From NCBI GenBank assembly GCA_019163175.1, contig JAFLKN010000032.1, forward strand, positions 1-48,358: a DNA stretch of 48,358 nt. The letters run 5' to 3'. Positions 1 to 8,512 of the stretch are shown one piece after another (the stretch's first letter is position 1; the number at the start of each line of letters is the position of its first letter). Both the position numbers and the translations under genes were made by a program. The notes under the pieces were generated by a model. It saw only the letters and a program-made list of their open reading frames with translations, had not been told where the DNA came from and did no database searches. This DNA comes from Prolixibacteraceae bacterium. GTDB taxonomy: Bacteria > Bacteroidota > Bacteroidia > Bacteroidales > Prolixibacteraceae.

Positions 1-2
1 TT

Positions 3-1040
3 TGTTCGTGCGATCATGCCGTAGAAACCTGGGATGCATTGAAAACTTGCATGGATCGGATGGCGAAAGGCGAGAAACTTCGCTTTCTCATTGGTACCGG
101 TCATCCCGGTGCAACTTGTCAGGGCGCCGCTTTTGAATATGCACTTAATGTGGCTCACCAGATTAAAGCACGCTGTCTTCAGGATAAAGCTGAGATTACC
201 TGGATTTCGAATGAATATGAATTGGGTGATTTCGGAATGGGCGGCGCTTTTATTAAACGTGGTGGTTATGTGACACCTACCAAAGTTTTCAGCGAATCTA
301 TTTTTGCTGAATACGGTATTCGCTGGATCAAACGTGCAGGAGTAACCAAAATTGAAGAAGGAATCGCGCACTACGAAACATTGGATGGTGAAATGAAAAC
401 CGCAGCCTTCGATTTTGCCATGTTAATTCCTGCATTTGCCGGAGCCGGAATGAAAGCATATAACAAAGCTGGCGAGGACATCACATCACAATTATTTGCA
501 CCAAGCGGTTTTATGAAAGTTGACGCTGATTATTCAGGAAAGGCATTCGAAGACTGGTCGGTTGAGGATTGGCCATCGACCTATCAAAGTCCTGCCTATC
601 CGAATATTTTTGCTCCCGGAATTGCATTTGCTCCGCCTCATCAGATTTCAAAACCAATGAAAAGTCCGAATGGGACACTGATTACCCCGGCACCTCCACG
701 CACCGGAATGCCTTCAGGAGTAATAGGTAAAATTGTGGCATTAAATATAGTTGAGCAGATTAAGACAGGTCGGACTGATTTTAAACATAAAGCCTCAATG
801 GGCAAAATGGGAGCCGCTTGCGTGGTTTCGGCCGGATATGGCATGTTAAAAGGCAATGCCGCGACCATGACTGTATTTCCGATTGTACCCGACTGGGAAA
901 AATACCCGCAATGGGGACGCGACCTCAATTATACGGTTGGCGAGGCCGGATTGGCCGGGCACTGGATAAAGATTGTTTTGCATTATATGTTCATTCACAA
1001 AGCCAAAGGCTATCCGTTCTGGTGGCTAATTCCGGAATAA
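3..1040 (+). CDS. Sulfide:quinone oxidoreductase-like flavoprotein, C-terminal part (5' end outside window)
   Basis: The frame is open to the left edge of the window, so only the last ~345 residues are present; the TTG at 39 is internal. The sequence fits the C-terminal half of an SQR-type FAD-dependent disulfide oxidoreductase. A glycine-rich stretch (LIGTGHPGATCQG) is followed by a long insertion, then the segment NIFAPGIAFAPPH, which corresponds to the 'N-V-F-A-x-G-D' FAD-contact region of the family, and PRTGMPSGVIGKIVALNI, typical of SQR. The end is rich in aromatic and hydrophobic residues (YPFWWLIPE), as expected for the amphipathic membrane-contacting tail of SQRs. It would oxidise sulfide or a related thiol and reduce quinone at the cytoplasmic membrane face. 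The catalytic cysteines cannot be assigned with confidence because the N-terminus is missing. A second SQR-like gene lies at 22765. Family call is fairly safe; substrate is inference. Confidence 0.8.
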   Translation, partial: CSCDHAVETWDALKTCMDRMAKGEKLRFLIGTGHPGATCQGAAFEYALNVAHQIKARCLQDKAEITWISNEYELGDFGMGGAFIKRGGYVTPTKVFSESIFAEYGIRWIKRAGVTKIEEGIAHYETLDGEMKTAAFDFAMLIPAFAGAGMKAYNKAGEDITSQLFAPSGFMKVDADYSGKAFEDWSVEDWPSTYQSPAYPNIFAPGIAFAPPHQISKPMKSPNGTLITPAPPRTGMPSGVIGKIVALNIVEQIKTGRTDFKHKASMGKMGAACVVSAGYGMLKGNAATMTVFPIVPDWEKYPQWGRDLNYTVGEAGLAGHWIKIVLHYMFIHKAKGYPFWWLIPE

Positions 1041-1082
1041 ACCTGATAATCTGATTTCATAAACACTCAAAATATTAATAAG

Positions 1083-1241
1083 ATGGCAAAAAATATTGTA
1101 CGCGGCTATTACGACGAATCGTATCCGCCACTACCAACCCGGTCGACCAAATTCTTACGCGGAAACATCATCTGGCAAGCCTTTCGTTTCGTAGTTCTTA
1201 ATCTGAAGATTATGCGAATTATTGTTGGCGGGCATTCCTGA
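1083..1241 (+). CDS. Small conserved-looking protein (52 aa) downstream of SQR-like gene
   Basis: A 52-codon frame starts at an ATG 42 nt after the SQR-like stop and runs to TGA. The product is basic: it begins MAKNIVRGYYDESYPPLPTR and ends in a hydrophobic/basic stretch (FRFVVLNLKIMRIIVGGHS) that could be an amphipathic or short membrane-associated helix. No family is recognised. Support for it being real is the position inside the transcription unit, the good start context, the sensible amino-acid composition, and the intrinsic terminator that follows directly after it at 1269. It may be a small membrane partner of the flavoprotein, which is inference only. Confidence 0.55.
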   Translation: MAKNIVRGYYDESYPPLPTRSTKFLRGNIIWQAFRFVVLNLKIMRIIVGGHS

Positions 1242-1268
1242 AAAGTGGAGTAACTCATTTTACACGAT

Positions 1269-1303
1269 AAAAACCGTTTTATAATTCGTAAGACGGTTTT
1301 TGT
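1269..1303 (+). terminator. Intrinsic terminator after SQR-like unit
   Basis: A perfect 9-bp inverted repeat (AAAAACCGT at 1269-1277, ACGGTTTTT at 1293-1301) with a 15-nt loop ends in a T-rich arm. It lies 28 nt after the 52-aa ORF, so it should end the SQR-like transcript. Confidence 0.75.
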
Positions 1304-1404
1304 TATTTAATAGAACGATCCGGAAACCGCAATTCACAAAAAGTAATGCTATAGCAGAATGATATAGAAATGAGTTACTTTTAGACAATTCGAAATTTAA
1401 TAAA

Positions 1405-1896
1405 ATGAATAAACTTCTTTTCATTCTCCTACTCGCATTTTCAGTAACCCAACTTAAAGCTCAGCAAACGATTTCACTTGGTGTAGGAGGTTACGAAAAT
1501 TACAATTTAGCCTTCACGCAAAAATGGGGCTGGAATAGTTACCAAATAGGATTCGGATTAAAGCCACCATTCAAACTCGTTACCAGCAATTATACTCTTT
1601 CACTTGCTGTATTTTGGGACAAAACGGGTAAGTTTACCGGCCCCGGGTGGCCTATTTATTTAGTAAACAGGTTTACGTTTTGGGAAAAAGACAATGATTA
1701 TTACAACTGGAAAGTATTAACTTCAGGAATAGGCATTGGAGGTAAAATATTTGTATTTAAAAAAACAGGAATTTACTACGAAGTAGCGCCAACGGTGTCC
1801 TTTGTAACGAATTATGAACGGAAAACATTTGAGAAAATAGGGTGGCCCAAATTGTTTAACCTGAATTATGGAGTAGGCATATTTAAACAATTTTGA
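1405..1896 (+). CDS. Small secreted protein, possible beta-barrel, unknown function
   Basis: The 163-aa product starts with a clear Sec signal peptide (MNKLLFILLLAFSVTQLKA, cleavage before QQ). The mature part is rich in alternating aromatic and glycine residues (for example GWNSYQIGFGLKPPFKL and GIGIGGKIFVFKKTGIYYE) and ends in FKQF. This fits a small outer-membrane barrel or a periplasmic beta-rich protein, but no family is recognised. Its stop overlaps the start codon of the next gene (TGATG), so the two are very probably translationally coupled and co-transcribed. A TACTTTTA element at 1376-1383 sits 21 nt upstream of the ATG and resembles the Bacteroidota -7 box TAnnTTTG. Confidence 0.6.
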   Translation: MNKLLFILLLAFSVTQLKAQQTISLGVGGYENYNLAFTQKWGWNSYQIGFGLKPPFKLVTSNYTLSLAVFWDKTGKFTGPGWPIYLVNRFTFWEKDNDYYNWKVLTSGIGIGGKIFVFKKTGIYYEVAPTVSFVTNYERKTFEKIGWPKLFNLNYGVGIFKQF

Positions 1897-2726
1897 TGCG
1901 CTGGATATTCATTTTCATTACCGCATTGGCATTTAGCGCTTGTAAGAAAGGCGATACATTTCCAGATGTTCCAATAGTTATTGAAGATACCCGCGTTCTG
2001 GCACATCGGGGAGGTGGCACTTTTAGCGGAACTCCAAACACATTTGAAGCTGTAGTCTATGGATTCGAACACTACGATGGTGTTGAAGTGGATATACAAA
2101 TGAGCTCCAACAATACGATTTGGGTTTCGCATGACGCCTATATAGAGGGTTGTAATTCGTGGGTAGGTGGTTGCTTTAATACTGTTTCGGATGACGAAAT
2201 TGCACGAATTGATTCGTGCTCGGGATATGCGCACAAATATACCCGGCTTGATGAAGTCCTGGATTATATGCAGAAGCATTACCCTGAGAAACGCATTTCG
2301 CTTGATGTCAAATTCTTTGATGGTTGCAGCCCTTCGTTGTTCGATATTAATGCGATGTATAAATATTATCATGCCGAGTTTCTCCAAATTACCGCCATGC
2401 TCCAAAAGTATGATTTGGTTGACCAAACGCTTATTGAATCAGAAATAACTCAATTTCTTGACTTGTTCGTAGAAACCAATCGGGACTATCACGAGTATTT
2501 ATCCATATTCGACGATTTTGACAAAGGTGCGGTTACGGCCCTTCAGAAAAAATACGATGGTATTTCTTACAAAAACGACTTTACCAACTCAATCACAGCC
2601 GACCATATTAATTTAGTTCACCAAAAAGGGCTTCGGATTCAGGTTTGGACAACCGCTGACAGCATTCAACTGGCAGATATTAAAAAGATTAATCCGGATT
2701 ATATCCAGTCGGAAGTATTTCAATAG
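1896..2726 (+). CDS. Glycerophosphodiester phosphodiesterase family lipoprotein
   Basis: The 276-aa product starts at the ATG at 1896, which overlaps the upstream stop as TGATG; the TTG one codon earlier lies inside the preceding gene. A lipobox (LAFSAC, lipidated Cys) marks an SPII lipoprotein. The GDPD TIM-barrel signature is present: LAHRGGG near residue 33 supplies the catalytic His-Arg, then GVEVDIQMS supplies the metal-binding Glu/Asp, followed by WVSHDAYI with the second catalytic His. The C-terminus (LRIQVWTTADS...INPDYIQSE) matches the last strands of the barrel, where GDPDs usually read V-x-x-W-T. The enzyme would hydrolyse glycerophosphodiesters to sn-glycerol-3-phosphate and an alcohol in the periplasm or at the outer membrane. 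Substrate specificity cannot be told from sequence. Confidence 0.85.
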   Translation: MRWIFIFITALAFSACKKGDTFPDVPIVIEDTRVLAHRGGGTFSGTPNTFEAVVYGFEHYDGVEVDIQMSSNNTIWVSHDAYIEGCNSWVGGCFNTVSDDEIARIDSCSGYAHKYTRLDEVLDYMQKHYPEKRISLDVKFFDGCSPSLFDINAMYKYYHAEFLQITAMLQKYDLVDQTLIESEITQFLDLFVETNRDYHEYLSIFDDFDKGAVTALQKKYDGISYKNDFTNSITADHINLVHQKGLRIQVWTTADSIQLADIKKINPDYIQSEVFQ

Positions 2727-2833
2727 GGTGAATTTTCTTTGAACTTTGGATAAGAAAATCGTAATTTTTTGAGGAGAAATACCTCTTTACTGAATTCCTC
2801 ATTGATAGAAAAGCGAAATGGAGCCAAGGACAG

Positions 2834-4435
2834 TTATAATTCCACAATTATTTTCTGCGTAGCTTTTTCGTCTTTGGATTCAATGGTCACAAAATAAACG
2901 CCTCCATTCGCAAGGTTTTTAATCTTTCGGGTCAAGGTATTTTCACCCGAATTCAGATTTTTCAGAACCGATTTTTCCAGTATTTTCCCATTCATGTCGG
3001 AAATCATGAGCTTAACTTCAGCCGGGGTTTCAAGATTGAATTTCAGGATAAATTTTCCATCGTTGATATTTGGCAGAACCTGAAGCTGCAGTTTTCCAGT
3101 ACTTTGACCATTCATTTCGTCATTGCCAAGCGGTATGTTTTTCAGGATAGAAACCTTGTAGATTTCATTGCTGGCGCTACTTTGCGAGCCGTCGTTAGTC
3201 CAGAAAACATTGGGGGCCGAGCTGTTTATTCCACCATAAATGTATCCGATTAATTTGGTATCCGCCGTAATTTCATCCAGTTTTATTACTTCATTGTTAT
3301 ATTGAGGCAAGCCTTCCTTCCGGATAAATTCTGACCCTGCACCCAAAAGAGCCGGCATCTCAATTGGTAATTTATATTCAGCCATCTTTCCTGATTGGTC
3401 TCTGGTAACCCGGGCAATGGTTTTCACAAAAGGGACATTGTTATTCTGAACCAATATTCCGGTACTATCGGAGTATTGCGCGATACCGCCAAAAAACAAG
3501 TTGTGCATTTCGTTGGTGCGGGAGCTGAATAGAGGAATATGGGCGCAGTGATAATGGTTGTAATATTGAAGGAAATCCTTAATTACTGAATATCCCGTAC
3601 TGTCGATATTGACACAATTTAGAAAGGGTAAATCTGCGTCAATCTGGAAAACACCTGAAAAGGCGGTTAATCCTTCCCGCCCGTCAGGCATGATTTGCGG
3701 AATCACGTTAAAATCGCGACGGTGCAGGTTTGCCGTATCGATGTGCGAAGTCAAATGTGCTACGTTTATTGCAGTTCCATCATCCTGAATGGTAAATTTG
3801 CGGATCGAATTGGTATATTCCTGTGTAAAGGTTGGATTGTTCATCGGGTTGTATCTTCCCGTAAAACGTTGGCCTCCGGTGAGATAATAGGTGTCGTAAA
3901 TCATATTCAGATAACCTCCGGTAACAGCAAGCCGCTCATCTTTTATCTGCCTGAAATATCCGGTAAATGAAGTTTCGTTCACGATAGCCTGAATAACTTC
4001 AGGAACATTTATTGCCGTGAGAAATGGATAAGTAATGTGGTCGTCTGTGGTTTTACTGTATCCATATCCTCCAATAATATACAGGTAATCACCATTCTGA
4101 TAAAATTCCATGTTGGTGGAGCTTAGTTGCTCCTGAATAGAAGCAGGCAATGAGCTTAAAGGTGCAGTCCATTTTTTCAGCAAAACCGGATCAACTACTA
4201 TCAGTTGATTGTTTTGCCCTGCTTCGTCAAATGTCGCCCACGGTTGCCGACGATGCAAACCATCTAACCGTCCTCCAATAATTAACCATTTACCCTCACT
4301 TTGTCCATAAGCATAAGTTTGCAAGCCACCCAATTCGTTGATATGTAGTGATTCAAGCTTAATTTGAAAAGGTGCTGTTTGCGCTTTTCCATGTATATTG
4401 AAAGCCAGCAGGAGAAAAATAGGGACTATTTTCAT
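2834..4435 (-). CDS. Secreted Kelch-like repeat protein with T9SS sorting domain
   Basis: The 533-aa product has a signal peptide (MKIVPIFLLLAFNIHGKA). The body contains recurring Kelch-like blade signatures in which Gly-Gly follows a hydrophobic strand: WLIIGGRLDG, YLYIIGGYGY, LAVTGGY, YYLTGGQ, LFFGGIAQY and GYIYGGI. This suggests a beta-propeller. The last ~80 residues form a type A T9SS C-terminal domain: LPNINDGKFIL (the usual x-P-N-P/N-x-x-x-G start), MISDMNGKI, GVYFVTI and a basic end TQKIIVEL. The protein should be secreted across the outer membrane by the type IX system and anchored or released. A pair of Cys (NCVNID and YHCAHI) could form a disulfide. Its ligand is unknown. It lies 35 nt after the acyltransferase and probably shares its transcript. 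Confidence 0.75.
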   Translation of the reverse strand: MKIVPIFLLLAFNIHGKAQTAPFQIKLESLHINELGGLQTYAYGQSEGKWLIIGGRLDGLHRRQPWATFDEAGQNNQLIVVDPVLLKKWTAPLSSLPASIQEQLSSTNMEFYQNGDYLYIIGGYGYSKTTDDHITYPFLTAINVPEVIQAIVNETSFTGYFRQIKDERLAVTGGYLNMIYDTYYLTGGQRFTGRYNPMNNPTFTQEYTNSIRKFTIQDDGTAINVAHLTSHIDTANLHRRDFNVIPQIMPDGREGLTAFSGVFQIDADLPFLNCVNIDSTGYSVIKDFLQYYNHYHCAHIPLFSSRTNEMHNLFFGGIAQYSDSTGILVQNNNVPFVKTIARVTRDQSGKMAEYKLPIEMPALLGAGSEFIRKEGLPQYNNEVIKLDEITADTKLIGYIYGGINSSAPNVFWTNDGSQSSASNEIYKVSILKNIPLGNDEMNGQSTGKLQLQVLPNINDGKFILKFNLETPAEVKLMISDMNGKILEKSVLKNLNSGENTLTRKIKNLANGGVYFVTIESKDEKATQKIIVEL

Positions 4436-4470
4436 GATCAGAATAATTTGGGTGAAAGTAGAAGGGTTAA

Positions 4471-5508
4471 TTAATTGCTGTATATTTTAGTTTTAGCAAA
4501 CCTCAAACTTACTTTTTCATACGTCCAGGTCGTTCCTATAGTTATCAGGAAAATTGCTGCAAACCAATACCCATATACCGAAAGTTCTTTCGTCTGATAA
4601 ATAGCAGTGGCGATGTTCCCAATAATGAGCCATTGGATGATGTAAAATGCCGTGATGTTTTTGCCGAGCCACCGCAGAAAAACGATAACCGGGAAATCGC
4701 TGAATTTTTGAACCACAAACCATAGCAGCAATACCCACAATATATCAACTCCGATTGTCCACAGGAAAAACAGGAATGTGTGGTGATAATATTCGGAAAG
4801 GTTGATCGTGGTTTCAATGCCAAACCGCGAAGATAAAACTACCAGAATAAGTGTGAAGGCAATAAACACAATGGAAACGACTTTCTGCTTTTGAATAAAT
4901 TCCCTGATCTGAGGCTCTATCTTCTGAAATAAAAAACCAATTAATGGATAAGCCATCCAGGGGAAAAGCGGAAAATACGACCAGGAATATTCGCCTCCGA
5001 TAAAAGGCAAAATGTAATTCCGTTCGGTTACCATTAATATCTCATTGAAATACGATGTTGAGCCGCTGACGAACAGAATCAAGGCGATAGCAACCCATTG
5101 TTGTCCGTACTTTAATGTTTTCAGAACTGAAAGGATAATGATGCTCATGCCAGCCAGATAGAATATGTCGACTCCAAAAATTGCCTGAAGTGGATCGAAC
5201 TTCCAGCCTTCGGTCCAGATTTTCAGGAGCAAATGAAAATTCAAACCAATATTCAGGAAAATGCCGAGTATAAAAATCAACGCTCCCCGGAGCATATTCT
5301 GAGCAGCGCTTTTTTTGCTCATCGCCACGAAATAACCCATTATTATCATGAATAACGGGACAGCAACCGGTCCGCCCAAAACCAACAATATTTTCGCGAA
5401 CAGGCTTTCCCTTCCGGAATAATCAATAAATTTTTCAAGGATATGAACCGGCACAATCAGGAATACCGCAAATCCTTTCAGCAAATCGGGTAAAGGGAAG
5501 CGTTTCAT
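4471..5508 (-). CDS. Multi-pass membrane acyltransferase (DUF1624/HGSNAT-like)
   Basis: The ATG at 5508 (MKRFPLPDLLKG) is preferred to the in-frame ATG ten codons earlier because the family begins with an R-x-x-x-D-x-x-R/K-G motif right at the first helix; here it is PDLLKGFAVFLIVPVHI, with the catalytic-type His in the first membrane segment. The 345-aa protein has about ten hydrophobic segments, including GGPVAVPLFMIIMGYFVAM and FFLWTIGVDILWVLLLWFV. These features match heparan-alpha-glucosaminide N-acetyltransferase-like (DUF1624) and acyltransferase-3-like membrane enzymes, which move acyl groups across the membrane onto glycans. The acceptor is unknown. It is followed by the T9SS Kelch-like gene and separated from the minus-strand operon upstream by a palindromic repeat at 5621. 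Confidence 0.65.
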   Translation of the reverse strand: MKRFPLPDLLKGFAVFLIVPVHILEKFIDYSGRESLFAKILLVLGGPVAVPLFMIIMGYFVAMSKKSAAQNMLRGALIFILGIFLNIGLNFHLLLKIWTEGWKFDPLQAIFGVDIFYLAGMSIIILSVLKTLKYGQQWVAIALILFVSGSTSYFNEILMVTERNYILPFIGGEYSWSYFPLFPWMAYPLIGFLFQKIEPQIREFIQKQKVVSIVFIAFTLILVVLSSRFGIETTINLSEYYHHTFLFFLWTIGVDILWVLLLWFVVQKFSDFPVIVFLRWLGKNITAFYIIQWLIIGNIATAIYQTKELSVYGYWFAAIFLITIGTTWTYEKVSLRFAKTKIYSN

Positions 5509-5620
5509 TTTTTTATTTACTATTTGATTATTTACCATTTACTATTTTCACAATTACCTGAATAGTAGGCTACCAACTAAATTTTCATTAATTGATGAGT
5601 CTTCTCCGAAAAGTAAAAAA

Positions 5621-5694
5621 CCCCTAAATCCCCTGAAGGAGACTTTAAATATTTCATTGATTTTCAATGAGTTCCCCTTCAGGTGTCAGGGGTG
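5621..5694. repeat. Bacteroidota intergenic palindrome, copy 1
   Basis: A block beginning CCCCTAAATCCCCTGAAGGA and ending in CCCCTTCAGGTGTCAGGGG forms an imperfect long inverted repeat with an inner dyad TCATTGA/TCAATGA. A clearly related copy lies at 19658-19741. Both sit in intergenic DNA. From general knowledge, CCCCTAAATCCCC-type palindromes are dispersed in many Bacteroidota genomes; I cannot count copies here beyond two. It may act as a transcript-end or spacer element. Confidence 0.65.
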
Positions 5695-5763
5695 ACGAAG
5701 TTGAAAATCAATGAACTCAGACGCTTCGCAGCGGACTCACATGATGAATGCAAAAGAGAATAA

Positions 5764-6561
5764 TTATTGCACCACAATCTTCTTCGAGATTGTTCTCTGA
5801 TTGTCGTATGTGATGTAATAGTGGTAAATTCCTGATGAAAGGTCATTGACATTCAACGCCAAATGATCGGAATGCCCGTCAACCAGGAAGTTTTTAACTG
5901 TCTTTCCGCTGGAATCGAGGATATTGAGACGGGCACTTTTGATGTCATTCGGAAGTGCATATTCAACCCGAATGATGTCGGTTGCCGGGTTTGGATAAGC
6001 ATTCAGAAAATTATCGGGCTGGTTGCCTGAAATGTTTAGTGCCGAGACTAAACTACCAGTCAGACCGTAAATGTTCGTCCATACTTTCTCCGGAGAGACA
6101 GAATAGTCAAAACAATAAGCAAAGAGTTTATATTCGGTTTCGCCAGTTTTATTCACGTAGAGATATTGGGCGCCATCAATTGGCTGAAGAACAGTTCCAT
6201 TTTCAGTTATAACCTTCGCCCCGTAGATGTAATAATAGGACGTGGAAGTAGAAACGTACTTGTAGTAAGTGTATGCCAGTTCGATTTGTGAATCTGCGTT
6301 AAACAGATTTTCAGAGACAAATTTAATATCAGCCAGATAGTACCCATTAGGAACACTGCAATTGATCGTTTTAAAAATAGAGTGATCCATGTTATAAATC
6401 CTGACCTGGTTGGCAGGAACATCCATCAGGTAGTATTTGTAGCCCAGCGTTTCGAGTTTTACGACTGCCGTTGAATAATTATAGGTTTTTTGAAGAGTTA
6501 TCTGACCATAAACTACAGCAAATGAGAACATCAGGATGAAGGTTGACAGAATTTGTTTCAT
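5764..6561 (-). CDS. Secreted protein with T9SS sorting domain, last gene of the transporter/M23 operon
   Basis: The 265-aa product has a signal peptide (MKQILSTFILMFSFAVVYG) and a type A T9SS C-terminal domain that starts at AYPNPATDIIRVEYALP and continues with LNILDSSGKTVK and SGIYHYYITYDNQ, ending KKIVVQ. The central ~165 residues are beta-rich with many Tyr and Thr residues and match no family I recognise. The gene starts 11 nt after the TPR gene stop, so it is probably the distal gene of the operon that runs from 10716. This implies that the system places a product on the cell surface or outside the cell. Confidence 0.7.
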   Translation of the reverse strand: MKQILSTFILMFSFAVVYGQITLQKTYNYSTAVVKLETLGYKYYLMDVPANQVRIYNMDHSIFKTINCSVPNGYYLADIKFVSENLFNADSQIELAYTYYKYVSTSTSYYYIYGAKVITENGTVLQPIDGAQYLYVNKTGETEYKLFAYCFDYSVSPEKVWTNIYGLTGSLVSALNISGNQPDNFLNAYPNPATDIIRVEYALPNDIKSARLNILDSSGKTVKNFLVDGHSDHLALNVNDLSSGIYHYYITYDNQRTISKKIVVQ

Positions 6562-6572
6562 GGCTCGTGTAT

Positions 6573-7196
6573 TTATTTGATTAAATTAAGGCCTTCGTTA
6601 GCCGACTTATCGCCAGGATTGTACAGGTTTACTTTATTGAAAAGCACCTTTGCCTGACTGGTGTTTCCCAAAAAGTAGGAAGTCCAACCCAACATTAGCA
6701 AGCCATCGTAGCCAAAGGGATACAGATCGACCACCTTTTTGAACAGTGTATTGGCTTTGTTGTAATCTTTTCGCCCGTAATAAATCAGTCCAAGCCGGTA
6801 CAATGCCACCGAATTGTTTGGGCTTGTTTCCAAAATGGCGTCATAAATTTTAATTACATCGTTCCATTTTCCGAGTGCAGCGAGCGGCAGGATTAAGCCA
6901 AATCGGGCTTCCTCCGAATACGGTTTCAGCTTCTGAGCCCTTCCGTAAAAGATAATGGCTTCGTCGAATAAACCTGCATTATAATTTAACCAGCCCAGCC
7001 TGAGATTCAATTCATACGAAGACTCATCGTATACTTTTTTCAATGGATCAAGCGCCGCAGTAAAGTCTCCATTTTTTTCAGAGGTATAACTTTTCGTAAA
7101 TGCAGCCTGTAAAACATCCTGGCTAACCTGCGAAAATGCTGCATTCGCCACCAACATTAAAACAATCATCCAGGTACTCTTTTTTAGAAATTCCAT
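6573..7196 (-). CDS. Periplasmic TPR protein
   Basis: The 207-aa product has a signal peptide (MEFLKKSTWMIVLMLVANAAFS, cleavage before Q) with no lipobox. It is followed by five or so tetratricopeptide repeats, seen as regular helix pairs such as LRLGWLNYNAGLFDEAIIFYGRAQKLKP, ALYRLGLIYYGRKDYNKANTLFKK and LLMLGWTSYFLGNTSQAKVLF, each with the W/L-G-Y-A-F-A-P pattern. It would be a protein-protein scaffold in the periplasm. The start overlaps the end of the barrel gene by 13 nt, which implies translational coupling and probably a stoichiometric complex. No enzymatic motif is seen. Confidence 0.75.
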   Translation of the reverse strand: MEFLKKSTWMIVLMLVANAAFSQVSQDVLQAAFTKSYTSEKNGDFTAALDPLKKVYDESSYELNLRLGWLNYNAGLFDEAIIFYGRAQKLKPYSEEARFGLILPLAALGKWNDVIKIYDAILETSPNNSVALYRLGLIYYGRKDYNKANTLFKKVVDLYPFGYDGLLMLGWTSYFLGNTSQAKVLFNKVNLYNPGDKSANEGLNLIK

Positions 7197-8512
7197 GATA
7201 TTCCAGCTGTTATTGTGTGTTTCAAATAATTATATTCCAACGTATTACTTTTGTATCCATCTGTGTAAACCTGATATTTTTCAATCACGTTTTGATTGAT
7301 GTACCGGAATACAAACTGATATTTTTTACCCAAAGGAAAATAGACACTTCCCATCATCTTGCGGTCTGATCTTCCGGGGAAATTGGCAATTACATAACCG
7401 GCAGACTCGACAAAGTTTTCCATTTCGCCAAAAAGATATTGGCCCGATAAATGGATTTTTCCAAGTGTGGCACCACCCGAAATTCCCATTGCATTCCAGC
7501 CAAAACCGTTTGTCCCCGATTTGAAATAAACTTTTGGCGTAATGTAAAGTTTGGCATTCGAAAGCGGGTAAAAAGTTACCCATGACGAAAGCTGCGTAAA
7601 CTTCGAATCATTTATTTTCCCTGCATTGACATCCAGTCCGGTAGAAAAGTTTCCGAAATTAGACCAGACAGCAGTCGAAAAAACAACATCGCTGTAACTG
7701 GACTTTGTAATGCTGTATGCCTTTGACGAATTGCTGGTTAACCGACCGGCATAAACATCGCCACTCCCAAAAATTAAATTCAGCGAAGGCGAAATGTTCA
7801 GTTTTTTACCGATCACCCAAACCGGATTAATAAAATACTGAAACTGATTGATGCTGATGGGTGAAGTAGTTTGTCCGCTCCAATCCACAACAGCTTCGCG
7901 GTTTACGCCGATATAAGTCAGGTTGTGGTTCAGGGTAAAATTGGGCGCAACCCGATGGCTGAGATCAAACGAATGAAAAGCGTAATTTTTCAGGAAATAA
8001 CCTTCGCCATAATCCTCGCCCAGATCAACTTCAGTGCTAAATGACCGCGTTTTCAGACTTTCAAAATCGGGATTAAAACTGTACCCGGTTTCATAAGCCA
8101 AACGGGTAACGCCAATATCGTGAAAGCCGATTTTCTTTTTCAGCGCATCCGAAAAATATGGAGCGTATTTAACGGCTTCCAGCGATCTGCCGCTAAAAAC
8201 CAGACTGTAATACACATATTCCTGAAGCCATTCGAACGATTTGTCGCTTTCATAAGCTTTTAAAAACCAGGGCGCTGCATTCCGGTATTTTCCCTGATTG
8301 TACCAGGCAATACCGGTTCGCACCTCCAGGTAAAAAAAGTCGATTCCCTGTTTCCGGGCTTCCTCAGAGAATTCAATCAATTCAGGCCATTTCTTATCCA
8401 GAAAAAGCTGGTACGATTGTTTGTCAACTTCAGCATAATTCAACTTTTCCTGTGCCTGAACAGCAGTCAGAAAAACGATCAGAAGGCTCATTAATACTAT
8501 TCGTTTCGACAT
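7184..8512 (-). CDS. TPR-like N-terminus plus outer-membrane beta-barrel protein
   Basis: The 442-aa product has a signal peptide (MSKRIVLMSLLIVFLTAVQA). Residues ~25-130 are helical with TPR-like pairs (LEVRTGIAWYNQGKYRNAAPWFLKAYE). From ~135 to the end it alternates polar and hydrophobic residues in barrel-like strands with aromatic girdles and ends in a terminal Phe (TITAGISWNF), the classic BAM recognition signal of outer-membrane barrels. The fold resembles YaiO-type TPR-barrel proteins, but the assignment is structural only. It overlaps the upstream urea-transporter/M23 gene by 16 nt and the downstream TPR gene by 13 nt. That makes a tightly coupled three-gene set spanning inner membrane, periplasm and outer membrane. 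A role as an export or import pore is inference. Confidence 0.65.
   Translation of the reverse strand: MSKRIVLMSLLIVFLTAVQAQEKLNYAEVDKQSYQLFLDKKWPELIEFSEEARKQGIDFFYLEVRTGIAWYNQGKYRNAAPWFLKAYESDKSFEWLQEYVYYSLVFSGRSLEAVKYAPYFSDALKKKIGFHDIGVTRLAYETGYSFNPDFESLKTRSFSTEVDLGEDYGEGYFLKNYAFHSFDLSHRVAPNFTLNHNLTYIGVNREAVVDWSGQTTSPISINQFQYFINPVWVIGKKLNISPSLNLIFGSGDVYAGRLTSNSSKAYSITKSSYSDVVFSTAVWSNFGNFSTGLDVNAGKINDSKFTQLSSWVTFYPLSNAKLYITPKVYFKSGTNGFGWNAMGISGGATLGKIHLSGQYLFGEMENFVESAGYVIANFPGRSDRKMMGSVYFPLGKKYQFVFRYINQNVIEKYQVYTDGYKSNTLEYNYLKHTITAGISWNF

Noticed and set aside
1866-2426. 186-codon frame antisense to the GDPD gene
   Set aside because: The opposite strand has clear GDPD catalytic motifs; the antisense product has none.
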